Below, piece by piece: positions 7,302 to 15,165 of a DNA stretch of 64,000 bases. A model generated the notes under the pieces. It was not told the DNA's origin. It made no database searches and saw only the letters and a list, made by a program, of their open reading frames with translations. Source of the stretch: Cedecea neteri (GTDB lineage Bacteria; Pseudomonadota; Gammaproteobacteria; Enterobacterales; Enterobacteriaceae); assembly GCF_000758305.1 (NCBI RefSeq), contig NZ_CP009458.1, forward strand, positions 4,216,001 to 4,280,000, written 5' to 3'. The translations under genes were made by a program, and so were the position numbers. Each line of letters opens with the position of its first letter. Position 1 is the stretch's first letter.

Positions 7302-9079
7302 TTATTTTTTTCCTCTACAATTTTATTTGCAGATTGATTGACAAATCCCGACAGCACAGAGTCGGCAACATTAGCTGCCACTGATGGCACAGTACTTTGA
7401 GGAACTGGCTTAGATATTGTCCACCCCCCTGTTTGAATCCAATCATATTTTTTTGACACTGGATTAAACACATTGTCGAACGGTATTTTGATCATATTAC
7501 CTACTGCATACCCAGTACCTGCACTTGCTTTACTCGTTAATGCCGAAATAAATGGATCATCACCACTGATTAGAGCCTGGTAATAGCCACCTGCTGCATT
7601 CCATGACACCGTTGGATTATACCCCTTACCGACTGTAACCCCACCAATAATTACCGAACCAATAACATCTGAAAGTTTCACTTTGCCGGTCGTGCCATAT
7701 TGAATACCTGCACTTGCTGTGCCTGTAATTTCCACCGCAATGAGCTGTTCTTTAGTATTATTCACGGCATTAGTAATAATGGCTTTTCCGCCCATAATCG
7801 CTACAGGCCAGGAGGTTGGGGTCATTATCACATCCATAACCCGATCACCAGTCGTGATATTATCCTGGAGGAATTTAAGATCGGTTCCGTTAAGGTAATT
7901 AACCAAGGCTGCAGCGCTTGGATCTTTCAGCTTTTCATCCAGCCTGATTTGATGCGGATTAGCATCATTTGCCACGTTAGTGTACCCTTGGATTAGCTCC
8001 TGCCAACTCACACAAGTCACACCTCCACCGGTACAGGCATCAATCAGTTCTTTACTGTTTTTATTGCTAATGTCGATGTATTTCTCGACCACTTTTTTAC
8101 AGTCGCCACCCGATTTTTTGCAATCCAGCATTTCTTTATCAAGCTGACGGGCTTCTTTCTCATTGAGGTAGTTATTCTCAACCGCATTCTTCCCTGTCTG
8201 CGCACCCGCCACCACATCCGCCGTGCTGTTACCTGCCAGGCCACCCGCCAGCCCCGCCGCCAGGGTGCCCAGTGCGCTGATAGTCTGCTTCTGCTCTTCG
8301 CTCAGGTCGCTGACTTTCTTGCCCGGATACAGCGCTCCCATCACGACTTTTGCCATCAGCTCTCCGCTGACCGCACCTGCCGCGCCCGCCGCAGCGCTGT
8401 TGCCCGCGGCATAAGATACGACTGCCCCCACCACCGCATGCGCCATAGCCTGCACCGCCGCCGTTGCCGCCTGGATGCCCTGCTGAATGGCGCTCCCGGT
8501 GCCGTAAGGGGCCATTTCCGTGTTGTAGGCTTTATCCGCTATCTGTTCGGCCGTCGGCTCTTTATTCCCTTTGGCAATCAGTTCCGCTCTCGCCGCCTCC
8601 AGAGCCTCCGGGTCTTTTTTCGCCTTCAGGCCCGATATCTCACCCTGCGTCCGCGCAATATCCGCCGCCTGGTTCCCAATCTCCGAGATAAGCTGCGCTG
8701 CCTGCAGCCGCTTCTGCTCTTTCTCTTTGTCGAAGATAGGACTCAGCGTCTGGTTCGCATGCTCCGCGTCGCGGCTCAGGTCGGCCACATCCTGCTGCTG
8801 TTTGTCTTTATCACGTACCGTGATGGTGCCCGCCGACCGGGTCGTTGAGCTGTCGTGCCCCTCTTTGTTGACTCCAGTCAGCAGCGTGTTCGCCAGGTTC
8901 CCCGCGAACTGCTTGCCCATCTCGCTCATCCCACCGCCGGGGGTGAACCCTGCGCTCTGGTGTTCCACCTTGTAATCGGCCTGGTTGTGGATATCCCCGC
9001 AGCCCAGCGTGCCGGTATCCAGGCGGTTTTTGTCTGCCGACGCCCTAGAACCAATCACCGCACCGGTTAGGTGAAAATT
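7298..9079 (-). pseudogene. Displaced cdiA 3' fragment, paralogue of current CT (M6)
   Basis: An uninterrupted frame of about 593 codons without a real start, beginning at HLTGAVIGSRASADKN, which corresponds to the pretoxin region of cdiA. It carries type-B pretoxin sequence, VENN at 8169-8180, and a complete CT of about 290 residues that is co-linear with the CT of the intact cdiA (same YLNEKEARQLDKE start, same paired Cys motifs CKKSGGDC and CTGGG..C, same GYNPTV and DDPF motifs). It diverges mostly in the last third. It is a former version of the current toxin, now lacking its secretion domain. Confidence 0.8.
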
Positions 9080-9163
9080 CTACTTATGCGTGCACTGGTT
9101 TTCCGGGGGTATTACCCTCCCAAAGCGCATCTTGCCTGAAAGTGAAAAATACAGGGCAAAAAA

Positions 9164-9182
9164 AGCCCTCCAGCCAAGGGCT
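9164..9182 (-). terminator. Intrinsic terminator after EndoU immunity gene
   Basis: On the minus strand AGCCCT-TGGCTGG-AGGGCT is followed by a run of T. It lies 12 bases beyond the M5 immunity stop and would stop transcription from entering M6. Confidence 0.75.
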
Positions 9183-9193
9183 GGAATTTGTAC

Positions 9194-9556
9194 TTACGCA
9201 GGTAGCCGGGCAAGTAAGCTAGTTACTTTTTCCGTATCTTCCGGGTGAAATCGTAAATACTTCTCACTTGCAAGTCGTACGTAGTGATAACAGGTTTCTT
9301 CACTAACGATAGTAGTATCTGCTTCAGAGGGAGGATAACCAACAGCAAATTCAACACCTTCAAAATGTTCACTTTCGTCATAACTTTCCATATCAGGAAA
9401 GAAGCAATAAACTCCATCTCTCATAAATGAATGCTTTTTAATAATACTTTCAATAGACATCAAGAAATCACCATCGTTATACATGAGGTCAAAATAATTT
9501 TTTACAACCACGTAAGGGTCTGATTTTATATAAGGCAAACCAAACAAAAATTTCAT
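9194..9556 (-). CDS. Immunity protein for EndoU CDI toxin (M5)
   Basis: A 120-residue acidic soluble protein, starting MKFLFGLPYIKSDPYVVVKN, four bases after the stop of the EndoU toxin. The pattern of an N-terminal LPYIKxDPY, a central FEGVEFAVGYPP and a C-terminal YLRFHPEDTEKV is what I recall for immunity proteins paired with EndoU-type CDI nucleases. It should bind the nuclease domain in the cytoplasm. It is followed by a strong terminator, so toxin and immunity form a closed unit. Confidence 0.75.
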   Translation of the reverse strand: MKFLFGLPYIKSDPYVVVKNYFDLMYNDGDFLMSIESIIKKHSFMRDGVYCFFPDMESYDESEHFEGVEFAVGYPPSEADTTIVSEETCYHYVRLASEKYLRFHPEDTEKVTSLLARLPA

Positions 9557-9560
9557 TTAT

Positions 9561-11783
9561 TTAATCCTGTTTGGGATGGAAGTTTGTTACTCGACCTGTG
9601 TTTTTATCGAGATAAATTCTAAAGTTCACTCCACCAGCTGTAGCATCATATGCTGACTGACCATTGTGTATTGCATCTCTATACCCTTTCGTAGCGGCCT
9701 CTTGCCCTAGATCTAACATTATCTTGTCAGTGTATATTTTCGGATCATAGATAATTTTCTTTTCTGGATTTGGTTTATATTCCCCAGTTAAATTCCCCGA
9801 GCGATCTTTGGTAGGAACTAAGTATTCAACTTCAGAAATACCTTTAATATTCGTAGGTTTCTCACTTACGATTTTTACGCCATATTGTTTAACGGCACCA
9901 TAAAACGCATCAGCATTATGCCCACCTGAGATCCCACTCTTTTGAGTAAACCCATCAACAGTTGCAAGGTGTTTCGGTTGATCAATTCTGAAACTCATCC
10001 CATCAGGGTAAATAATCGTGGTGATACCTTTGTCAATATTAGTCTTGTAAGGCAATGAATTCCCGTCATATTTACCAGCAGGATATTCAACATTCGTCAC
10101 CGTTTTATCCGGTTTTGGGCTAAATTCACCCTCACCGGCCTTCCAGGCTGGTGGCGGAATATCAGGCATCGTCTTTTCAGCTCTGAATGCTATTTTAGCG
10201 ATTACCCTTTCCGTCAGTGCCACGCCTGCTTTTGTAACACCAACTCCACCTGTAACAGTCGCCAACAGATCTGACATAAGTTTACCGGCTTCAACCCCGG
10301 CATTGTATGCACCACCTGCTCCTGCCCGCTGGTATTCCGACTCCATCAGATTGATTCTATCAATGTAGCTTTGTTTCACGGTATCTGACACGGTGCTAAA
10401 CATGTCGTCACTCGTTAACAATTGCTTAATAGCGCCTAAGGTATCTACGGGATTTGTGATGGCTTTAGATAAGCTATCTACCGATTCATAAAGCCCCAGA
10501 GGTACACCAGCCAGCATACCGGTACCATAGGCAACATCCTGCCCGACACTAATACCATGCCATTTGGTACCTACTGCCAACTGGCATGACAGATTGCCTT
10601 TGCAGGCATCAAATTCTTTATCACGCTCTGAACGTTGTTTATTGCTCAGATAGTTATTCTCAACCGCATTTTTCCCTGTCTGCGCACCCGCCACCACATC
10701 CGCCGCGCTGTTACCTGTCAGGCCTCCGACCAGCCCTGCCGCCAGGGTGCCCAGCGCGCTGATGGTCTGCTTCTGCTCTTCGCTCAGGTCTTCCCGCTTT
10801 ATCCCCGGGTACATCAACTGCGCGATGAATTCCGCAGTGGTCGCCCCCGCCGCACCTGAGAGCGCATTATTGCCCTGTATCTTCGCCACCACTGCGCCCA
10901 GCACCGCATGTGCCATCAGGTTCGCTTCTGTGCTTACTTCGCCCGTTATCGGGTCAGTGGTCTTTTTGTGGATAATTTCTGCCAGATACGGCGCCGCGCC
11001 GCCGGCAAGCGCCTTCGACAGGTCTCCACCCGCCAGCCCCTGCACCGCTGCCGTCGCCGCCTGGATGCCCTGCTGTATGGCGCTCCCGGTGCCGTAAGGG
11101 GCCATTGCCGTGTTGTAGGCCTTATCCGCTATCTGTTCGGCCGTCGGCTCTTTATTCCCTTTGGCTATCAATTCCGCTCTCGCCGCTTCCAGCGCCGCCG
11201 GGTCTTTTTTCGCCTTCAGGCCCGCGATATCACCCTGCGTCCGCGCGATATCCGCCGCCTGGTTCCCGATTTCCGAGATAAGCTGCGCTGCCTGCAGTCG
11301 CTTCTGCTCTTTCTCTTTGTCGAAGATTGGGCTCAGCGTCTGGTTCGCATGCTCTGCGTCGCGGCTGAGGTTAGCCACATCCTGCTGCTGTTTGTCTTTA
11401 TCACGTACCGTGATGGTGCCCGCCGACACCGCCGACCGGGTCGTTGAGCTGTCGTGCCCCTCTTTATTCACCCCGGTCAGCAGCGTGTTCGACAGGTTCC
11501 CCGCGAACTGGCCACCAATATTACCGCCGGTACTGAACCCTGCGCTCTGGTGCTCCACCTTGTAATCGGCCTGGTTGTGGATGTCCCCCCAGCCCAGCGT
11601 GCCGGTATCCAGGCGGTTTTTGTCCGCTGACGCTGTGGAGCCAATCACCGCCCCGTTAAGCTGGGTGTGCTCACCCACCGTCACGTCAAACCCGCCCTTG
11701 CCCGCAAACAGCCCGGTCTGCTCTTTCACCGAGTCGTAGTTGCTGTGCATTTTGTCCCGGCTGACGTTCACGCTTGCCGGCAT
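9561..11783 (-). CDS. Orphan cdiA 3' fragment with EndoU nuclease CT (M5)
   Basis: A 740-residue frame beginning ATGCCGGCAAGC, created where an internal deletion joined an FHA-2 segment to SVNVSRDKMHSNYD. GGGAG lies about five bases before this ATG, so translation is possible although no secretion signal remains. It holds type-A pretoxin sequence, VENN near 10650-10661, a CT N-domain with Cys residues (DACKGNLSC), and a C-terminal EndoU-family domain: SGISGGHNADAFYGAVKQYG, IIYDPKIYTDKIM, FRIYLDKNTGRVTNFHP. EndoU CDI toxins are RNA endonucleases. This is the most complete displaced module. Confidence 0.8.
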   Translation of the reverse strand: MPASVNVSRDKMHSNYDSVKEQTGLFAGKGGFDVTVGEHTQLNGAVIGSTASADKNRLDTGTLGWGDIHNQADYKVEHQSAGFSTGGNIGGQFAGNLSNTLLTGVNKEGHDSSTTRSAVSAGTITVRDKDKQQQDVANLSRDAEHANQTLSPIFDKEKEQKRLQAAQLISEIGNQAADIARTQGDIAGLKAKKDPAALEAARAELIAKGNKEPTAEQIADKAYNTAMAPYGTGSAIQQGIQAATAAVQGLAGGDLSKALAGGAAPYLAEIIHKKTTDPITGEVSTEANLMAHAVLGAVVAKIQGNNALSGAAGATTAEFIAQLMYPGIKREDLSEEQKQTISALGTLAAGLVGGLTGNSAADVVAGAQTGKNAVENNYLSNKQRSERDKEFDACKGNLSCQLAVGTKWHGISVGQDVAYGTGMLAGVPLGLYESVDSLSKAITNPVDTLGAIKQLLTSDDMFSTVSDTVKQSYIDRINLMESEYQRAGAGGAYNAGVEAGKLMSDLLATVTGGVGVTKAGVALTERVIAKIAFRAEKTMPDIPPPAWKAGEGEFSPKPDKTVTNVEYPAGKYDGNSLPYKTNIDKGITTIIYPDGMSFRIDQPKHLATVDGFTQKSGISGGHNADAFYGAVKQYGVKIVSEKPTNIKGISEVEYLVPTKDRSGNLTGEYKPNPEKKIIYDPKIYTDKIMLDLGQEAATKGYRDAIHNGQSAYDATAGGVNFRIYLDKNTGRVTNFHPKQD

Positions 11784-11893
11784 ATTGCTCCCGCGCCACC
11801 AGAGCTATAATCTATACCAACGCCCACGCTACAGCAGTGGCTGCTGTTGCTGCCACTGACCGTTTCGGTGTTCGACGTCAAAAACAGCAGAAT
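11768..11893 (-). pseudogene. cdiA FHA-2 remnant upstream of M5
   Basis: It encodes SNTETVSGSNSSHCCSVGVG and IDYSSGGAG, matching cdiA near 19080-19170 (SNTETVSGSNSSHGGSVGVG in the intact gene) with several substitutions. It then joins the SGSASVNVSRDK region out of frame, so about 100 codons present in cdiA are deleted. The substituted residues suggest long decay. Confidence 0.7.
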
Positions 11894-11917
11894 AAGGAAC
11901 AGGGATTTCTGGTTTAC

Positions 11918-12169
11918 TCAATTAAACCTTTTATCTTTTCGTTCTTGTAAATAAGACCTAATCCAAAGCCCAACACCCAAAATAAGACCACCAATATATC
12001 CAGATTCAAAAAATGATGAAAAAACATCTCTCCAATTGAATAAAAAATAATCCTTTTTGGCATAAACAATTAATGATGCAAGCAGTACTGACACAGCATC
12101 AGCAATTAAGAATAAAACTAAGCAACCTAATATCAACTTAGATATTCTGATAAAGCTATTTTTTAGCAT
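11918..12169 (-). CDS. Small membrane immunity-like protein (M4)
   Basis: An 83-residue protein starting MLKNSFIRISKLILGCLV, with two hydrophobic segments (about residues 7-32 and 56-75) and a basic tail. The ATG at 12169 is chosen because AAGGA lies eight bases upstream; earlier in-frame ATGs are unsupported. Its start overlaps the end of a toxin scar in another frame, as elsewhere in the array. The two-segment membrane layout is like the cdiI at 16580 and the M6 immunity protein, without obvious close identity. Confidence 0.65.
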   Translation of the reverse strand: MLKNSFIRISKLILGCLVLFLIADAVSVLLASLIVYAKKDYFLFNWRDVFSSFFESGYIGGLILGVGLWIRSYLQERKDKRFN

Positions 12170-12209
12170 TGGCATCATCCTTTTTATCAAGAGTATCTTT
12201 TACATGATT
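12156..12209 (-). pseudogene. 3' toxin scar (M4)
   Basis: Seventeen codons (NHVKDTLDKKDDANAKK) plus TAG, overlapping the first five codons of the M4 membrane immunity gene. Preceded by an in-frame TGA. The highly charged tail is typical of CDI toxin ends. Confidence 0.45.
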
Positions 12210-12242
12210 TCATTTTTTCACTGAAAGATGTCAACTTGGATG

Positions 12243-12315
12243 AATAGTCACACAGGTCATTTGACACCCATCAAATGATCTGAGGGTCGACATAACTATA
12301 TATTATGTGACTATT
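12243..12315. repeat. Nested inverted repeats
   Basis: Outer arms AATAGTCACA (12243-12252) and TGTGACTATT (12306-12315) are perfect inverted copies. Inside them is a second perfect inverted repeat, TCATTTGA-CACCCA-TCAAATGA (12257-12278). There is no T-run, so it is not a standard terminator. It lies in a non-coding gap between M3 and M4 remnants; function unknown. Confidence 0.6.
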
Positions 12316-12476
12316 TACACCCATTATTAATCATTCCGTGTTTTTTCTTTGCCCATGAATAGGTAATTGTTGCTCCGGTGTTCGGGTCAACATAGCTTAC
12401 TGTAAATTTCTCATTAACGAGTTTATCGCATGAGGTTTTGGGGCTGAGAAGCAAAGATCCCGGCCAATTGACCGGG
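12311..12476 (-). pseudogene. Unassigned coding remnant between M3 and M4
   Basis: A 54-codon open stretch ending KFTVSYVDPNTGATITYSWA, then KKKHGMINNGCK and stop. A TTG near its 5' end has no ribosome site, and the stretch overlaps the terminator of the M3 immunity gene. It looks like the tail of a lost gene. Family unknown. Confidence 0.35.
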
Positions 12477-12478
12477 AT
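12457..12478 (-). terminator. Terminator after M3 immunity gene
   Basis: Stem ATCCCGG/CCGGGAT with loop around TCAATTGG, followed on the minus strand by CTTTGCTTCTC, a weak T-rich tail. It lies seven bases past the M3 immunity stop. Confidence 0.55.
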
Positions 12479-12484
12479 GTTTGA

Positions 12485-12853
12485 CTATATTAATTGCAAC
12501 GCTTGCATGTCACACAGTAGATCTTCCCGTTCTTCTCCCTCTAACTCTTTTAATAACTCATCAAGAGGATAGGTTGATAAAATCTGTTTAATTTCTTTTC
12601 GGTGGAACATTTCAACATGCTCAGGGCCACGTGCAGCCATTAATATTAAATTAATAACTGCCAACATTAATTGCTCAACAGGGAGCTGGTAGACTCCCTC
12701 ATATTGATAGGAAGCATACCCTCTTCCATCTGCATCCTCTGGCCATTGCGAGTTTCCCCTGGCAATGTCATCCAATTTCACACGACAACCATCATAACAG
12801 CACTCTAAGAAATCCCTTTTAATCTCATAATAATCAGTACGTTCACTGTTCAT
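12485..12853 (-). CDS. Displaced immunity protein, possibly Imm2-like (M3)
   Basis: A 122-residue acidic, mostly helical protein. The pattern DYYEIKRDFLECC, then LPVEQLMLAVINLILMAARG and a C-terminal LEGEEREDLL recalls the all-helical Imm2 immunity family, but this is by eye only. Its ATG overlaps the TGA of the preceding toxin remnant (ATGA), and GAGGAAG lies five bases upstream within the toxin end. It should inhibit the deaminase-like toxin whose end is preserved. Confidence 0.6.
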   Translation of the reverse strand: MNSERTDYYEIKRDFLECCYDGCRVKLDDIARGNSQWPEDADGRGYASYQYEGVYQLPVEQLMLAVINLILMAARGPEHVEMFHRKEIKQILSTYPLDELLKELEGEEREDLLCDMQALQLI

Positions 12854-13050
12854 GATTTCTTCCTCGGCGTTAATAGCACACCATTGTTATCCAAGACGTT
12901 AACTTGGATGCCAGGATATCTTTTCTGGAATTGATCAACTACACCCAAACAACTACCATAGGCGGGACGTTCAGTGAAGTTGGTTACGGGACTTTTTTGC
13001 TGGTTGATACTGATTTTGTCATAAGCCACCACTGGTTCAGAGTTTACTCA
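12850..13050 (-). pseudogene. Deaminase-type toxin C-terminal remnant (M3)
   Basis: A 66-codon frame without a normal start, containing FTERPAYGSCLGVVDQFQKR and later YPGIQVNVLDNNGVL. Deaminase toxins of this superfamily carry (T/S)ERPPCxSC..VI.QF..RYP.I.V.V, in which the PCxxC cysteines bind zinc. Here the first Cys position reads Tyr (AYGSC), so even an intact protein would probably be inactive. The upstream catalytic His/Glu part is gone. Confidence 0.6.
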
Positions 13051-13132
13051 CTTATCCCAGTGTCCACTATTGCTGGATAGGAGAATCTGTAAACCGCAAA
13101 GATGTGAAGGTAACTGGCCGATTATAAAGTAA

Positions 13133-13158
13133 AATCCCAACCGCGAAGGGTTGGGATT
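13133..13158 (-). terminator. Intrinsic terminator after M2 immunity gene
   Basis: A perfect ten-base stem AATCCCAACC/GGTTGGGATT with loop CTTCGC, followed by TTTACTTT on the minus strand. It lies eight bases beyond the DUF4279 gene and separates M2 from the older modules. Confidence 0.8.
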
Positions 13159-13165
13159 ATTTGGA

Positions 13166-13627
13166 CTACTGGTCGTCAAAATAGATATCGAAAGAGCATT
13201 CTAATCCAAATGCAGATATTGCTATCATCTGCTGGGGCCATAACACTGGGCCACTATGGCCATCTTTTGAACGCCATGTGCATTTAAGCGTCATTTTCAC
13301 ATTTCTTGTATTTTGGATCTCATGCAAAGCATCTTTGGATTCAGATAGTTGCATCATAATCCAGTCTATATGGTCCCTTAGATCTTTCGAGTCAATGTTA
13401 TCTTTTGACGAAAGGAACCAGCCTGATATTTTTATTTCTCTGGCTTTTCCTCTGCTATTAATAACGGAAGTGCCAGCTATATTTATTTGAGTTGCACTGA
13501 TACCTAATAACCGTGTTATCTCATCAGGATGGATTAGCCCTGGATAAATAAGAAGTTCAGCGTAACACTCTGAACAGGTTGCATAATCTTTTGCAACCTG
13601 CGTTATCATTGAGTCAGTAATATTCAC
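13166..13627 (-). CDS. DUF4279-family immunity protein (M2)
   Basis: A 153-residue soluble protein. CSECYAELLIYPGLIHPDEI, followed by TRLLGI, a central SGWFLSS, a HIDWIM helix and the C-terminal FDIYF all match DUF4279 proteins, which are often found in immunity-gene positions. The start is GTG at 13627, overlapping the toxin TGA (GTGA), with AGGAG about ten bases upstream; an ATG six codons later has no better site. It is the immunity partner of the M2 toxin. Confidence 0.7.
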   Translation of the reverse strand: MNITDSMITQVAKDYATCSECYAELLIYPGLIHPDEITRLLGISATQINIAGTSVINSRGKAREIKISGWFLSSKDNIDSKDLRDHIDWIMMQLSESKDALHEIQNTRNVKMTLKCTWRSKDGHSGPVLWPQQMIAISAFGLECSFDIYFDDQ

Positions 13628-14676
13628 GGAACATAATCTCCTATATTTCCAATAATGTTGCCAGACTTATCAACATAATTACCATTGTCAAGAATACGCC
13701 CATAAAAATCGTTTCTTAATCCATTATCTTTTTTCAACGCTTCCAATGCTCTTCCCCATTCTCTGCTTGTCATACTCTCACCAAGACTTTCATTTAAGGC
13801 GTTAGCTGTACTCTTGTTTAGTGTATTTCCACCGGATTGAAGAACATTGGGAACTCTACCAGCAGCTCCAACACTAGGAGGAACTGGCAACGGTAGTCCT
13901 TCAGCATCAAACCATTTACCATTTATAAGCTGATTTGATCCTTGATATGAAGGGATAGACGGCTATTTTATCCCCTTAATCCCATAGGCCGCGCCACCAA
14001 CTGCCATTGTGGTATGGAAAATTGCCATCCCATTATATAGCTTGCTGGCCGTTTCCTTGCTAACTCCCCAGTTTTCAACCAGCCGACTTACGTTAGCATC
14101 ACGCTCAGCTTTCGCATCCGCCGTGGCATACCGCCATATGAGGGTATCAACCTGGCCTTTACCTTCCTTGTAAACATTGCCCATCGTACCAATATACTGA
14201 CCGTCCATCTGCTCATCGTAGCTTTTTGCCATCGCCACCAGTTCCTGTCTCATTCCCTGACAGGCAGCCGAAGAGAGATTCTTACAGGCTAAGTCCAGCG
14301 CCACATCAAACCCCTTACTCTTCGAGTTCAGGTCGCTGATGAGTTTTTCGGCCTGCTGTTTCTGGTTTTCATCCTTAATGTATGGCAGTGACCACTTCGC
14401 ATCCTGTCGATGCTTCTCATCATGAGAGTTCAGCACATTATTCTCAACCGCATTCTTCCCGGCCTGCGCACCCGCCACCACGTCTGCCGTGCTGTTACCC
14501 GCCAGGCCACCCGCCAGCCCTGCTGCGAGGGTGCTCAGCGCACTGATGGTCTGCTTCTGCTCTTCGCTCAGGTCTTCCCGCTTTATCCCCGGGTACATCT
14601 GCTGCGCGAGGAATTCCGCAGTGGTCGCACCCGCCGCACCTGAGAGCGCATTATTGCCTTGTGTTGTTATTAGTAG
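13624..14676 (-). pseudogene. Displaced cdiA-CT with in-frame amber codon (M2)
   Basis: The frame opens directly after the M1 immunity stop and encodes type-A pretoxin sequence, VENN at about 14437-14448, and a CT N-domain with paired Cys. It reaches AAYGIKGIK, then TAG at 13963-13965, then continues in the same frame as PSIPSYQGSNQLINGKWFDA and on to a CT end with SREWGRALEALKKDNGL and GNIIGNIGDYVP. The full frame would be 351 codons with the amber at codon 238. The C-terminal block matches a common CDI toxin tail, but its activity is not known to me. No start codon or secretion signal. Confidence 0.7.
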
Positions 14677-15165
14677 TTATCGCTGTGAGTTAGCATTATT
14701 TTCTGGATACGCTTCACTAAAAAATTTGTATGTTGCTGCCAGCATTTCCGCATAAAATGGATCAGCAGAAATTTCTTTATATCTAGTATAAATTTTTGAG
14801 ATTAAATCATCTGAAAATTTTATTCTAAAGGATGTCCTGCTGTATTTAACAAACCCGTCCATCGTTTCATCTAAAATAGGTGTCGACATATTTGTTATAT
14901 GCTGCTCAACATAATGCAAAGCATACTCTTTATTAAGATCAAAAAAATGAGAAAGGCAAGAGCTGTCTAAATAATTATCACTATTTTCTTTTGAACCTAT
15001 TATTTTCTTGCAAAAAATCTCACACTCCCTTGGGTCGATAAAATGCAAGCTTGTAAGCAAGATGGCAACTTCATCTCGAGGATCATCATACGAATCAGCA
15101 TTAGTATAACCAAATTGCAAATAATTATTTAGTTCTAAAATAATTTGCTCTTTTGATTTTTTCAT
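14677..15165 (-). CDS. Displaced immunity protein (M1)
   Basis: A 162-residue soluble protein paralogous to the M12 immunity protein (3312-3803). Its ATG shares one base with the toxin stop (TAATG), and AGGGAG is located just upstream in the toxin end. Acidic patches and helix-rich composition are typical of cytoplasmic immunity proteins. The next module's cdiA fragment starts in the same frame immediately after its TAA. Confidence 0.7.
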   Translation of the reverse strand: MKKSKEQIILELNNYLQFGYTNADSYDDPRDEVAILLTSLHFIDPRECEIFCKKIIGSKENSDNYLDSSCLSHFFDLNKEYALHYVEQHITNMSTPILDETMDGFVKYSRTSFRIKFSDDLISKIYTRYKEISADPFYAEMLAATYKFFSEAYPENNANSQR

